A DNA stretch of 64,000 nucleotides. Source: an uncultured Clostridium sp. (lineage in GTDB: Bacteria; Bacillota; Clostridia; Lachnospirales; Lachnospiraceae). A model generated the notes under the pieces. The model ran no database searches. It was not told where the DNA came from and saw only the letters and a program-made list of their open reading frames with translations. The translations under genes were made by a program, and so were the position numbers. The DNA lies in NCBI RefSeq assembly GCF_900547735.1, contig NZ_URHZ01000018.1:13915-77914 (forward strand), read 5' to 3'. Shown one piece after another: positions 17,611 to 26,871 of this stretch. Position 1 is the first letter of the stretch; each line of letters starts with the position of its first letter.

Positions 17611-17960
17611 CGGAGCGCCGGCCAGGAATTCCGGCCGGAACTATTGATTAAGAATATCGTTTAGAAATACGGTTCAGGAATATTGTTTGAAAATGTCTGA
17701 TAGGAATCATTCAATTCGTAAATGAATGATATCCGGGATGGGAATCTCCCCAGAATAGGGTTGGAGCCAGGCGTTTAAGCCCGGCTCCTTGAAAGAATAT
17801 AAGATAGACCTGGAAAAGTCTACCTTATATAAACGTTTTGGATTTAGTTTTGTGACAGGTTTTTACAACTTTTTTCAAAATAATTTAAAACTTAGTTTAT
17901 TTCCTCTTTTACTTCTTCTTTTGTTTCCAAATTCCGCTGTTGTTTTGCCGCCACGGGTGT
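17611..17960. other. Gene-free spacer with hairpins
   Basis: CCGGCC/GGCCGG at about 17620 and GGAGCCAGG/CCCGGCTCC at 17763-17790 are stable hairpins that could end transcription of the small gene upstream. The rest is AT-rich, with no coding seen. Confidence 0.5.
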
Positions 17961-18395
17961 TCATTTATTGATATTGATCTGTATTAAAGCTTTGCCCTTC
18001 TGTGTTCTTCTCCGGGGACTGAATTGAGTGATATCATATATCTCGCCATATTTTTTACTCAGCTCGGATAATTCGCTCTTTACACTCTCCAGATCTTCGC
18101 TGTCCATATGTTCGTCTATGGTTTCCATCTGCGTTCTGAGCGTCGGATCGATGTAAATGTACAACTGATAGTAATTCACCTTATACTCTTTTTTATTTTC
18201 CGGTGTATTGTCTGAGATGCATTTTCCAATGCTCCCGGCATACTGTTCGTACAGATACAGGCTGCGGCAGTTTTTCTCTCTGGAACCGTTTGTCTTTATA
18301 AGTACATATACCGCGATTAATATGGCGGCGATGGCGGCTATCACACTGATTACTTCTGAATCTAAAAACATGTTATGTATGTTCTCCCTTCCCAT
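17961..18395 (-). CDS. Membrane-anchored protein of unknown function
   Basis: The protein is 144 residues: a single N-terminal membrane helix (VISVIAAIAAILIAVYVLI, about 16-34), then a soluble, charged helical domain with Tyr-rich (KVNYYQLYIYIDP) and Leu/Glu heptad-like (LESVKSELSELSKKYGEIYD) segments. The topology suggests a short outside end and a cytoplasmic or external helical body. The start at 18395 has GGGG close upstream. An internal ATG at 18371 has GGGAG but at long spacing, so the start is uncertain. It lies downstream of the c-di-GMP genes, 88 nt away. No family recognised. Confidence 0.65.
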   Translation of the reverse strand: MGRENIHNMFLDSEVISVIAAIAAILIAVYVLIKTNGSREKNCRSLYLYEQYAGSIGKCISDNTPENKKEYKVNYYQLYIYIDPTLRTQMETIDEHMDSEDLESVKSELSELSKKYGEIYDITQFSPRRRTQKGKALIQININK

Positions 18396-18482
18396 TTTCC
18401 CCTATCATATCACAAAATACGACAGAAGGAAACCTTCGTGAAAATCCCGAGTTCTGCGGCGGGAAATGGCGTTCATTGCCCA

Positions 18483-20072
18483 CTAATTCTCCCGATAGAC
18501 ACGGTAACAGGACTTTCCTTCATTTTTAGCCTGATAGAGAGCCTGATCGCTGCGCTGCAGCAGCAGGTCGATATCCATCCCGGGATCGTCACTCCTGGCA
18601 ATTCCGATGCTGGCTGATAAACTGCCGATCTCTTCCTTCCCGCTGAAATCGTCCCGAATCTTTTTAATGAGCTGTTCCGCCTCCTGCTCCAATTGTGAGA
18701 TGCTGCATTCCCCCAGCCGAACCATCAGGAATTCATCCCCGCCCAGCCTGGCCACAAAATCATCCGGGAAGAATTCAATAAGAATCTTTGCGGTGCACAT
18801 CAGTACCGCATCCCCCACCTTATGGCCCCGCGTATCGTTGACTTCTTTAAAACGGTCGAGATCAATGTACATCAGGCTGACCGTCTTATTATCCCGGTTA
18901 TTGTGGATATACTGATAGAAACACCGCCTGTTGTAAAGCCCGGTCAGGAAATCCGTATTAGAGCTGTGACGAATCTGCCGCTCCAAATCACGTTCCACCG
19001 TTACATCACGGAAGATGCACAGTTTTCCGGCCACATTATGAAACACATCGTAGATGGAACTTTCATGGATTTCCAGCACTTTCCCGGAACCGTCCTCCAG
19101 GCATACCTTTGCCTCCACATAACCTTCGCTGTTAATCGAATGCCTTTCTTCAAATGCGTGTGCCGTCCACTCATTATAGTCACGGCCAATGACCGACTGT
19201 CTGTCCGTATGGAAATATTCCTCAAACTTCATATTGGCATTAATAATCTCCCCGCAGTTATTCCATAAAAGAATCGCATAGGGCATGCTCTGGAGAAGAA
19301 TTTCCATCTCTGCACTCATGTTGACAAGATCCGTAACATCGTGGCCGATTCCCACGGTTCCCAGGACTGTTTTCCCGTCCCGGTCCAGAATCGGAGTCTT
19401 ATAGGTGCGAAGCTGGCGCAGTCCCCTGGAGCACTTTACCGCTTCGGTAAACTGCAGCGTATGAAGCGCCCTGATGACCGCATCTTCGGATTCCCTGCAG
19501 GATGCTTCTCCGTTCTCCAGGTCATCCGGGGACACTCCCCAGATATAGCAGTGATCGCGTCCCGTCACATCCTCCCTTGCTTTCCCGACAACCGAGCAGA
19601 AGGCCTTATTGACCTTTACATGGGTTCCTTTAAGGGATTTAAACCACAGCATGTCCGGGATACTGTCGATGGCCGTATCCAGATAGGTCTGTGTCATATA
19701 TAAATCATAGCGCAGCTTGAGCTGCTTCATGATGCGCGCCAGTCTGATTCCGACCCGTTCCCCGTTCAGAGGAAGCTCCCAGAATTCATCTGCGGCCTCC
19801 AAATCCCGGGACGAAAAATGATCGATCTCTTCATGCCAGGCGCAGTAAACAAGCACCGCCCCCTCCTTACACATCGTACGTATCTTTGAAGGCGTCGTTT
19901 CTCCTTCCAGATTCCAGATCACCACATCACTTTGCTTCAGTAATTCAGGCTCCGGCCCAGCCTCCGCAGCAATTTTATGGGTAAAATGCTCCAGAGGCTC
20001 AAGCCGGCCGAGCACAGTTTCAATCATTGGATTCCTGCCAAATAACGTGATTTGACTTTCGCATTGGTACAT
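18483..20072 (-). CDS. PAS-PAS-GGDEF diguanylate cyclase
   Basis: The protein is 529 residues. Residues 1-115 resemble a decayed receiver-like or sensor domain. Two PAS domains follow (about 125-245 and 250-365, the first with MLWFKSLKGTHVKVNKAF), then a GGDEF domain from TDFLTGLYNRR to the end with an intact RLGGDEF active site. It should make c-di-GMP from two GTP. The inhibitory RxxD site five residues before GGDEF reads FFPD, so product inhibition at that site is probably missing. GGAGGGG precedes the ATG. It lies 29 nt after the GGDEF-EAL gene, so opposite c-di-GMP activities may share a transcript. Confidence 0.9.
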   Translation of the reverse strand: MYQCESQITLFGRNPMIETVLGRLEPLEHFTHKIAAEAGPEPELLKQSDVVIWNLEGETTPSKIRTMCKEGAVLVYCAWHEEIDHFSSRDLEAADEFWELPLNGERVGIRLARIMKQLKLRYDLYMTQTYLDTAIDSIPDMLWFKSLKGTHVKVNKAFCSVVGKAREDVTGRDHCYIWGVSPDDLENGEASCRESEDAVIRALHTLQFTEAVKCSRGLRQLRTYKTPILDRDGKTVLGTVGIGHDVTDLVNMSAEMEILLQSMPYAILLWNNCGEIINANMKFEEYFHTDRQSVIGRDYNEWTAHAFEERHSINSEGYVEAKVCLEDGSGKVLEIHESSIYDVFHNVAGKLCIFRDVTVERDLERQIRHSSNTDFLTGLYNRRCFYQYIHNNRDNKTVSLMYIDLDRFKEVNDTRGHKVGDAVLMCTAKILIEFFPDDFVARLGGDEFLMVRLGECSISQLEQEAEQLIKKIRDDFSGKEEIGSLSASIGIARSDDPGMDIDLLLQRSDQALYQAKNEGKSCYRVYREN

Positions 20073-20101
20073 GTGACCCCTCCCCGCATACCGCGGCGCG
20101 C

Positions 20102-21760
20102 CTACAGATACAGACGTTCAAATTCCGATGCGCTGACAGGTCTGCCGAACAGAAAGCCCTGTATGTAATCAGGCGATGCCTGTCTCACAACCTCCAGCTC
20201 CGTTTCCGTTTCCACACCTTCCACACAGACGAGTGCGGAGATGCTGTGTGCAAGTTTGATAATATACTCCAAAAAGATATATTCGTAGCTGCCATCCTCA
20301 ATGCCTTTTATAAAACTGCGGTCTATTTTCAGCACATTGGCAGGCAATCCTTTTAAATGGCTTAATGAAGAATAGCCTGTTCCGAAATCATCGATTGCAA
20401 TTCCGAATCCCATTGCCTGAAGGCCTCTGAATTCCTGGTTTATAATATGTAAGTTGGGCACCCAGCAGCTTTCCGTCAATTCCAGGATAAAGCGTTCGGC
20501 CTCCAGTCCTTCCTTGGACTTTTCCCTCAGATAAGCCAGCAGATCATTTTCTTTTAACTGGATATACGAGACATTGACACTCATCAGAAATCCCGGGAAT
20601 TTACTCTTCCACGCTTTGCGCTGTCTGATGCTCTCCTCCAGCACCCATTTCCCCACCTGGGTAATGGAACGGCTCTCCTCCAGAAGAGGAATAAATTCCA
20701 CCGGGGAAACCTCCCCGTGTTCCGGCGAATGCCAGCGGAGCAGTGCCTCTGCGCCCACTACCTTTCCCGTCTTTGCTTCCACCTGGGGCTGGTAATATAC
20801 TTCAAACTCCCTGCATCCGTTTTTCACACAGGAATGCAGGCTTTCCTGAAGCTCCATAATCCTCATTTTCCGTTTATATATGTCCTCAGAAAAGAGAGCG
20901 AGCTGGTTTTTTCCATTCATCTTGGCTATCTCAACCGCATTCTCCGCATTCCTGAACAGCTTCTGATAGGTCACACCGTCTTTTGGATAGAAACAGGCAC
21001 CGGCCGAAACGGATACCGGAAGCTGCTGCCCGTCCACAGTGAAATGGTTGCCTATAAAAATCTGAATATTTTCATAGATGCCCCTGATATGCTCCTCCGT
21101 ACCGCCCTGCATAAAGAAGACAAACTCATCTCCGTCCAGCCGGTACAGCGGACAGCCTTCGGGCAGAAGGGAAGATATCAGCGTGGAAATAATATTGAGG
21201 ACACGGTCGCCAAAGGCGTAGCCGTGCTTCTCATTGATATTTCTAAAATTGTCAATGTCCAGTACAACAACGATTCCCTGAGCCGGTTTCCCCTGATTGA
21301 AAAGCTGTTCCAGATCTTTTTCAAACTGGCTCCTGTTTCTCAGGCCGGTGACATTGTCGAATTTGTTCTGCCTCCCTATATTGGAAATTCGTCCAATCAT
21401 GAACAGAGGCCTGTTCTGCTTGTCCTTTTTCACCGTTCCCCTGCATGAAACCCAGATGATGCGGCCGGATTTATTGCGGACCCGGTATTCCATGTCATGG
21501 TAATCCCTGCCGCCCCTTTGGATCCGTTCCATATCCTCAAGCCACACGGGAAGATCTTCAGGAACCATAATCCTGGACCATTCAGCTACGACGTCTGTCT
21601 CAATCAGACGGTCAATGTCTAAATCTTCAAATGCATTTTCCGATATATAAAAAGTTCCGTTTTTAATATCCCACAGGAATAAATAATCATCCGTGGTCTC
21701 GGAAAGCAGATCCATAATCGTATTTGCTGTAAACATCTCTTGCTTTATCATGTCCGGCAT
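20102..21760 (-). CDS. PAS-GGDEF-EAL protein, probable c-di-GMP phosphodiesterase
   Basis: The protein is 552 residues: a PAS domain (about 20-125, YHDMEYRVRNKSGRIIWVSC), a GGDEF domain (about 130-290) and an EAL domain (about 300-552). In the GGDEF domain the motif reads RLDGDEF, so the first glycine is Asp and cyclase activity is doubtful. The EAL domain is intact: AEALLRW at its start, the metal-site segment AIDDFGTGYSSLSHL and KIDRSFIKGIE. It should linearise c-di-GMP, with the GGDEF part acting as a GTP-sensing regulator, as known for similar proteins. GGAGGATGAC precedes the ATG. It is the first gene of the pair. Confidence 0.9.
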   Translation of the reverse strand: MPDMIKQEMFTANTIMDLLSETTDDYLFLWDIKNGTFYISENAFEDLDIDRLIETDVVAEWSRIMVPEDLPVWLEDMERIQRGGRDYHDMEYRVRNKSGRIIWVSCRGTVKKDKQNRPLFMIGRISNIGRQNKFDNVTGLRNRSQFEKDLEQLFNQGKPAQGIVVVLDIDNFRNINEKHGYAFGDRVLNIISTLISSLLPEGCPLYRLDGDEFVFFMQGGTEEHIRGIYENIQIFIGNHFTVDGQQLPVSVSAGACFYPKDGVTYQKLFRNAENAVEIAKMNGKNQLALFSEDIYKRKMRIMELQESLHSCVKNGCREFEVYYQPQVEAKTGKVVGAEALLRWHSPEHGEVSPVEFIPLLEESRSITQVGKWVLEESIRQRKAWKSKFPGFLMSVNVSYIQLKENDLLAYLREKSKEGLEAERFILELTESCWVPNLHIINQEFRGLQAMGFGIAIDDFGTGYSSLSHLKGLPANVLKIDRSFIKGIEDGSYEYIFLEYIIKLAHSISALVCVEGVETETELEVVRQASPDYIQGFLFGRPVSASEFERLYL

Positions 21761-22244
21761 GTCATCCTCCGTACAGGCAGTCTGTTAATTTCTCTTATTT
21801 CATCAATATTATAAACAGATACCCGTAATTTTCTTCCTACCAAATCCGTTTCATCTCAGAACCGGTAAAAAAAGTCTATTTCTGGTAATATATAGATCTA
21901 CTATAGCAAAAAGACAGGCGTGTTTCAATCATTTATCAAAAAGAAATTTTACTTCGGGGCACTGAATTTCCTCTGTTTTCTATCACCCGTCAGACCACAC
22001 ACGGCAAAATTTGATGCATTAGAGACTGCCCTTCTGTTCTTTTCACAAAACGCCTTCATATTATTTCAACCATTTATTTGTGTGAATATTCTGCTTACAC
22101 TGTCTTTTGTCTATATCTTTATGTCTTGTATCATCTAAATATTTATGCATTTTTTTTGCATATACCATATTCTGACACTACACGTTTTCTGATTGCTCCT
22201 GCGTCCCGGTTATCCTTTGCATTCTGTTTATCTCCTCTCCCTGA
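21761..22244. other. AT-rich gene-free spacer
   Basis: This 484-bp stretch should hold the promoter of the c-di-GMP gene pair on the minus strand. I see no convincing gene, hairpin terminator or -35/-10 pair in it. A 72-codon open frame on the plus strand has no ribosome binding site. Confidence 0.5.
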
Positions 22245-22793
22245 CTAAGCCGCATTATAGAGAAACAGGGCCAGGAAGAAAACAGTTCCCGTCACCGGAG
22301 CGATTATTTCAATCGCCGTCCTGACTTTCCCCGTATCCTTCAATACCAGCAGTAAAATCCGGTACGCCGCCACTCCGATGAAACCGCCCAGTCCGTTCAG
22401 AATCACATCGTCAATATCCGTTGCTCCAACCTGGAAGAGATACTGCAGCGCTTCGGCCGCTGTGCTGATTAAGATAATCCACAGAACATTGGTATATACC
22501 CTTTTATCGCGGTTAAACAGCGTAAGATATCCGCCCAGGGGGACGAACAGCACAATATTTCCAAGCAGATTGCTGAGCGCAAAACTCCGCCTCAGGACTT
22601 CGTCCGATAAATATTCGGCTATGGAGCGGAACGGCACGAGACTGACGGAACGGAATGACTGTTTTTTCATAAAGAGCAGCGCAAACAGAACCAGCAGATA
22701 GAATGCAAAAACAGAATAAAGTAATAAATCATGAAAAATCCGACAGTTTGTCTTCTCGCGTTTATCCATACTATTTTTTCTATGTTTCTCCAT
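22245..22793 (-). CDS. VanZ-like integral membrane protein
   Basis: The protein is 182 residues with about four to five membrane helices. It shows the VanZ family marks: SLVPFRSI near the first loop, NLLGNIVLFVPLGGYL in helix two and GATDIDDVILNGLGGFIG near the end. VanZ of the vanA cluster gives low-level teicoplanin resistance, while chromosomal relatives have no settled role in the cell envelope. AAAGGGAAT precedes the ATG. It lies downstream of a lipoprotein gene with a tandem repeat between them. No other glycopeptide-resistance genes are present, so a resistance role is not implied. Confidence 0.85.
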   Translation of the reverse strand: MEKHRKNSMDKREKTNCRIFHDLLLYSVFAFYLLVLFALLFMKKQSFRSVSLVPFRSIAEYLSDEVLRRSFALSNLLGNIVLFVPLGGYLTLFNRDKRVYTNVLWIILISTAAEALQYLFQVGATDIDDVILNGLGGFIGVAAYRILLLVLKDTGKVRTAIEIIAPVTGTVFFLALFLYNAA

Positions 22794-22840
22794 ATTCCCT
22801 TTCCGCTTTCTCCTTAGTGATTGTTAACCGATCTCCGCCG

Positions 22841-22951
22841 CTCTGTGTCCCTTTGTCCGGCCTCCGCTGCTCTGTGTCCCTCTGTCCGGCCTCCGCTGCT
22901 CTGTGCCCCTTTGTCCAGCCTCCACTGCTTTGTGCCCTCTGTCCGGCCTCC
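22841..22951. repeat. Tandem repeat, 29-bp unit, about four copies
   Basis: The unit ctctgtgtccctttgtccgg plus cctccgctg repeats about four times between the VanZ-like gene and the lipoprotein gene. The unit is not a multiple of three and no start signal leads into it, so it is not coding. Confidence 0.88.
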
Positions 22952-22971
22952 ACGCCTGCGGTCAGCTTCAT

Positions 22972-24405
22972 TCAATTCTCATCCAGTAATTTGAAATTCG
23001 CATCGGTCACTTCTCCGGTATCCAGCGAAAACAAAACCTCATACCGGATGGTTATCGCCGGATAATCGAGCGGTGTCATATCGACCCGGCATTCGCAGAA
23101 AGAACCGTTCTGGGACAGGACCGGATAAGTCACCGTAATTTTATCGTGCTCCGTTTGATACTCCAGAAAATCAGGTATCTCGTCTTCGCCGCCGAGCCAG
23201 AACCGGTTTACGGCATCCGCTGCATTATCCGGCAGAACCACACTCTCATATCCGCCTCCATATTGGGTCACATGGGTAACCAGACCCGCGGCGGTGTCTA
23301 TTGTTTTGTCTGTAAAGTTTGTAACTGCAGGCAGCACCAGGAGCTCACTCCCTTCCGCCGTCAGTCCCAGGGTATCCCACACCGTGTCGGCCGTCAGGCC
23401 GTTCCCGTATCCCCCCAGAGTCTCTGTCTCCGGCTGGTATGTATAGCCGCGGTCCGTCACACGCAAAAGCTTCCTGCTGCCTGAAAAATTCTCAAAGGTA
23501 TCCAGCATCGTGTAGGTAGTATCACCCTTTGTGAGAAAATAGTCCCGGTTCCGCCCTGCATTTACAAATGCCAGCACCTGATCTGCGTATTCCCTGGTCT
23601 TGCCGCTGTGCGGCGTTCCAAGTGTGACGGCTTTTAATTTAAGGGAATCGGCAAAAAACCGTTCTTTTTCTTCCAGCGCGGCCTTTTGTTGGTCCGACAT
23701 TTTATCCAGAACATCCTTTACCATCTCTTTTGTCTTTGCTATCTCCTCCTCACTGCGGAAGACATCGGTACCTTTCAAATCATATTGAAGATACCGGTTA
23801 AAGGTATGATCTTCAAATACTACAAGCCGCGCAGTCACTGAATACTGATTCTCCGCCCATTCTTCCGAGCCGGTTTCGGCAAAGCAAAGTTTCTCCGGGT
23901 CATAGCCGCTCCACTGTTTCTCCCGGATATGGGCGCTTATGAAATCTTTAACCGCGGATGGAGTCCGGATTACGGAAGCAGCGGCTTCCGCGGCTTCATA
24001 GCCCGTTATTGGAAGCTCGTGGGAACCGGCTTCCGCCCCGGTATTATTTTCAACCGACGCCCAGAGGAACGTAATAGCCTCACCGTTGCCCGCAACCGCC
24101 TGGATGGCAGCTTCATGACGGTAGTTTGTCACCCGGCTGCCGTCTGCCGTCATATAAGATGCCTCCTGGTCGTCCCGATCCGGCAGCAGCTCATTCTCCG
24201 TCATTTTGATGTCATCGTACTCTTCCCCTATCCGGCGAAGTGTGTCGCCGAGATGAAATTCATAATCGCTGAAGGTCAGGCGGTTTAGCTCATCATAATA
24301 AGGATTCGGTCCGGACTCGGCCTTTGCCTGTGTTTTACCGGCACAGCCTGAGGCTATGGCGGCCGCTGTAAACACCAGGGATAACAGCAGGTATTTCTTC
24401 TTCAT
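22972..24405 (-). CDS. Lipoprotein of unknown function
   Basis: The protein is 477 residues with signal peptide and lipobox IASGC (Cys21). The mature part is mixed alpha/beta with an early block DELNRLTFSDYEFHLGDTLR, a helical stretch (KMSDQQKAALEEKERFFADSL) and a C-terminal strand-rich region with EVLFSLDTGEVTDANFKL. No domain recognised. It looks like a surface lipoprotein with internal duplication-like strand pairs, but I cannot show homology. It precedes the VanZ-like gene on the same strand, with a 178-bp spacer carrying the 29-bp repeats. Confidence 0.78.
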   Translation of the reverse strand: MKKKYLLLSLVFTAAAIASGCAGKTQAKAESGPNPYYDELNRLTFSDYEFHLGDTLRRIGEEYDDIKMTENELLPDRDDQEASYMTADGSRVTNYRHEAAIQAVAGNGEAITFLWASVENNTGAEAGSHELPITGYEAAEAAASVIRTPSAVKDFISAHIREKQWSGYDPEKLCFAETGSEEWAENQYSVTARLVVFEDHTFNRYLQYDLKGTDVFRSEEEIAKTKEMVKDVLDKMSDQQKAALEEKERFFADSLKLKAVTLGTPHSGKTREYADQVLAFVNAGRNRDYFLTKGDTTYTMLDTFENFSGSRKLLRVTDRGYTYQPETETLGGYGNGLTADTVWDTLGLTAEGSELLVLPAVTNFTDKTIDTAAGLVTHVTQYGGGYESVVLPDNAADAVNRFWLGGEDEIPDFLEYQTEHDKITVTYPVLSQNGSFCECRVDMTPLDYPAITIRYEVLFSLDTGEVTDANFKLLDEN

Positions 24406-24440
24406 ATTGTTCTCCTTATCATCCTTACCCGGTATTTATT

Positions 24441-24550
24441 TTGTCTCATGAGTATTTACTTTGCCTCATGGGTATTCACTTCATCTCATAGGTATTCACT
24501 TCATCTCATGGGCATTCACTTCAATTCATGGGTATTCACTTCATCTCATG
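24441..24550. repeat. Tandem repeat, 20-bp unit, about 5.5 copies
   Basis: The unit ctcatgggtattcacttcat repeats in exact 20-bp register with one to three changes each, right next to the 18-bp array at 24551. Its last copy supplies the stop codon of the DUF3781 gene. Confidence 0.92.
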
Positions 24551-24844
24551 GGCAGTTGTTATTTTATGGGCAGTTGTTATTTTATGGGCAGTTGTTATTT
24601 TATGGGCAGTTATAATCGTATAGCTGTAGGCATTTACCGTTATTTCACAGTTCTCCGTGTCCGCGTACCAGTTCTTGCCCTTTCTAAAAATAACGGTTTC
24701 GGGAGCCTGTATCTTCTCCCTGCACCAGGCAACCGCATCCTCCGTGTCTAAAGAAAGATTTCTTTTAATCCGTTTTGCCCCGAGTTCCGTCGTATGCAGT
24801 TTATCAAGATTCAAAATCAGTTCACATTCGTATTTTTCAATCAA
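24536..24844 (-). CDS. DUF3781 family protein with repeat-extended C-terminus
   Basis: The protein is 102 residues. The body (LILNLDKLHTTELGAKRIKR, then a DTEDAVAWCREKI helix, RKGKNWYADTENCEITVNAY) is the DUF3781 pattern, a small uncharacterised family of about 80 residues that I recall ending near SYTIITAHK. Here that end is followed by AHKITT repeated three times and TTAHEMK, encoded by the 18-bp tandem array. The start is TTG at 24844, fixed by AGGAGG 8 nt upstream. It is a single gene between the lipoprotein and GNAT genes. Function unknown; the tail is probably slippage or duplication product. Confidence 0.8.
   Translation of the reverse strand: MIEKYECELILNLDKLHTTELGAKRIKRNLSLDTEDAVAWCREKIQAPETVIFRKGKNWYADTENCEITVNAYSYTIITAHKITTAHKITTAHKITTAHEMK
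24551..24618. repeat. Tandem repeat, 18-bp unit, about 3.8 copies, inside the DUF3781 gene
   Basis: ggcagttgttattttatg occurs three times exactly (24551, 24569, 24587) and a fourth time in part. Being 18 bp, each copy adds six residues in frame to the DUF3781 protein. Confidence 0.93.
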
Positions 24845-24941
24845 ATTCTCATCCTCCTGTTTTATGCTGATTCCGGTTTCGGCAACAAGTGCTTTTACAT
24901 CCTGCTTCTTACCGCCATGCGGCAGTAAAACCCTACGGGCT

Positions 24942-25472
24942 TTAGAGGGTGATCCAGTACCTCTGAAAAATACCGGATTTACTTAACCCGGCGGTATCCC
25001 GCACTTCGTTCTCCAGGACTCCGCCATTCGCCTTAATTACCTTCGAAGATGCGGTGTTTTCTTTATCACAGGTCAATAAGATTCTCTCTTCGTTGAATTC
25101 TCTGCATATGCCTTTCATCAGCTTCAGCATTTCCCCCGCATATCCCCTGCGTCTTTCCGACGGCCTTACGCTATACCCGATATTGCCGCCGTGGTGCAGT
25201 AAAAACGGCGAAAGGGGATGTCTGTAATCCATGATACCAACGAGTTTATTGTCACATTGCCTCACGGCCAGATACACTTCGGACGGAACGTAGCCCTCCC
25301 CGTATTTTTTCGACAGCCGCGTTTCAAAATTCAGCCACTCGTCATATCCTTCCACCTCTTCCAGGCCTGCGCAGCCGTCAAAGCTGTCGTTATTGCCGTG
25401 CATTTCTGCTTTATAGGCCATAACCTGGCCCTCATATTCTTTTGTAGGCTTTATTAATTCGATTCTGTCCAT
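24942..25472 (-). CDS. GNAT family N-acetyltransferase
   Basis: The protein is 176 residues from the ATG at 25472 (GGGGGC upstream; the frame extends to 25520 without a better site). The acetyl-CoA binding loop is SVRPSERRRGYAGEMLKL (about 115-132), preceded by GIMDYRHPLSPFLLHHGGNIGY and followed by the usual second helix and KVIKANGGVLENE. This order is that of GNAT enzymes similar to RimJ/YesJ-type acetyltransferases. The amine acceptor (protein, antibiotic or metabolite) cannot be inferred. It is a single gene. Confidence 0.85.
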   Translation of the reverse strand: MDRIELIKPTKEYEGQVMAYKAEMHGNNDSFDGCAGLEEVEGYDEWLNFETRLSKKYGEGYVPSEVYLAVRQCDNKLVGIMDYRHPLSPFLLHHGGNIGYSVRPSERRRGYAGEMLKLMKGICREFNEERILLTCDKENTASSKVIKANGGVLENEVRDTAGLSKSGIFQRYWITL

Positions 25473-26297
25473 AATGATGCCCCCGCCGCTTTTATTCTTA
25501 TTACATCTTATTTCCCGCAACTTACCGTTCTTTCGTTTCAGAAGGATTCCGGCTAAATATAGTTCCGGCTATTCTATTATCTTACCATTTTAGGCAGTCT
25601 AAAAACAAGGAAAGAGAACAAATATAAATGCATATTCCCTGATTCCTGTTACATTTATCGGGCACAAGCATTGTTATGTCAGCCGGACGACGGATAATCA
25701 AGTGGATTTAAGTCTATTTTAACCGGCATTTAAACAGGCGGCAAGGTCACACCCTGCCGCCTGCATTATTCCTTCTTTTATATTTATTCTTCCTGTCCCG
25801 CCGCCATCCCTGCCATGTGGGACAGAGATACGCCATTCCCGGCATATCCTTCGTGCAGCCTTCACTGAGCGCCTTTACACGCGTCATAGGCTGCCCCCGG
25901 TTCCAGCTCCTGTCTGTTTGTTTATTCCTGAAGGAGAGGGAGCACCGGCCGAAGGAAACCGGTGCTCTTACAAATGAAAAAAATACTCGGGGTTGGGGAC
26001 TCCCACTTATTAAACGTTTCAAGTGTTGCGTTTGTGACAGATAAAACGGTAAAATATATGTTTTTTACACTTTTTCTTCGGTGTTACATTCCACTGATGT
26101 TTTCCGTTTTTAAGCAATGAAGCTTTCGAGCCCCTGCAGATTTATGCGGCGGCACGGGTATTCGACAGGATAATCAAGGATGAAATAAAATACTGTTAAA
26201 GTCCCCTCCTTACAGAAATTGAACCGGAATCTTACATACGAATAATTTGGAAGAATCAGGGGATACTTTACCATTATAAAACAATTGGGGGACTTTC
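25473..26297. other. Long gene-free region with two strong hairpins and a coding remnant
   Basis: CAGGCGGCA/TGCCGCCTG at 25735-25763 and GAGCACCGG/CCGGTGCTC at 25940-25967 are stable hairpins of terminator shape. At 26116-26199 a plus-strand frame reads NEAFEPLQIYAAARVFDRII and ends in a stop. It looks like the C-terminal tip of a lost gene, since there is no start upstream. The rest shows nothing. Confidence 0.45.
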
Positions 26298-26867
26298 ATG
26301 AAACAATATTCCTGGCTCAAAAAGGCACTCGCACTGGGTACTGTTTTTTTCATTTCACTTTTACTCATAAAGCCCATCGGAGTATCCACACAGTTTTCCG
26401 TACTGTCGGGTATTTTCCATAGCGCTTTAGACGAAAACATTATAACCGAAAATAAAGAACGGACTTCCGGCTATGAAAGCACCAACTCTTACTATGACAA
26501 AAGCGACGGAAAACTGGCACAATCAATTAAGGAACCCTGGAATTACAATTTTATTTTCGTATTGGCAATTCCGTTCGGGGCCTATACTGCCTACGCCGTC
26601 CGTGATAAACGCAAACGCAGTGAAATGAGCGGCGTAGGTGAAGACGTGAATCAAAACCGGCAGGGTTTTCTTCGTCTGTATGTCCCCTCCTTTCTTGGCG
26701 GAGCCATACTTCTATATGGCGCAAGAATGGCCGACGGATGTACGAGCGGACATATGATGAGCGGTATCATGCAGGGAAGCGTCAGTGGTTATATCTTTGC
26801 GATTGCAGTCTTTCTCGTTGCAATTCCGACCGCAGTGACTATCGGTAATACGAACGGGCGGAGGTAA
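26298..26867 (+). CDS. YeeE/YedE (TsuA-like) sulfur transporter, first half
   Basis: The protein is 189 residues with four to five membrane helices. It carries the family signature ARMADGCTSGHMMSG, with the Cys that in TsuA-type thiosulfate channels passes the substrate. A long periplasmic loop (about 40-80) and a charged cytoplasmic loop (VRDKRKRSEMSG) separate helices. Single-chain TsuA proteins are about 330-350 residues; here the two halves are separate genes with 4 nt between. GGGGG lies 6 nt before the ATG. Likely role: uptake of thiosulfate or a related sulfur compound. Substrate not proven. Confidence 0.82.
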   Translation: MKQYSWLKKALALGTVFFISLLLIKPIGVSTQFSVLSGIFHSALDENIITENKERTSGYESTNSYYDKSDGKLAQSIKEPWNYNFIFVLAIPFGAYTAYAVRDKRKRSEMSGVGEDVNQNRQGFLRLYVPSFLGGAILLYGARMADGCTSGHMMSGIMQGSVSGYIFAIAVFLVAIPTAVTIGNTNGRR

Positions 26868-26871
26868 ATCA

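Noticed and set aside
22245..22793. Glycopeptide resistance locus
   Set aside because: Only a VanZ-like protein is present, without vanH, vanA or vanX; such single genes are common and do not imply resistance.
22780..22971. 63-codon frame reading GQRDTEQRRPDK-like repeats
   Set aside because: It is only the translation of the 29-bp tandem repeat; the unit is not a multiple of three and there is no start signal.
24441..24618. Possible CRISPR array
   Set aside because: The units follow directly on each other with no spacers, and no cas genes are in the window; these are plain tandem repeats.
25747..26022. 91-codon minus-strand frame with two hairpins inside
   Set aside because: It has no ribosome binding site and is interrupted by terminator-like hairpins; it looks like a chance frame.
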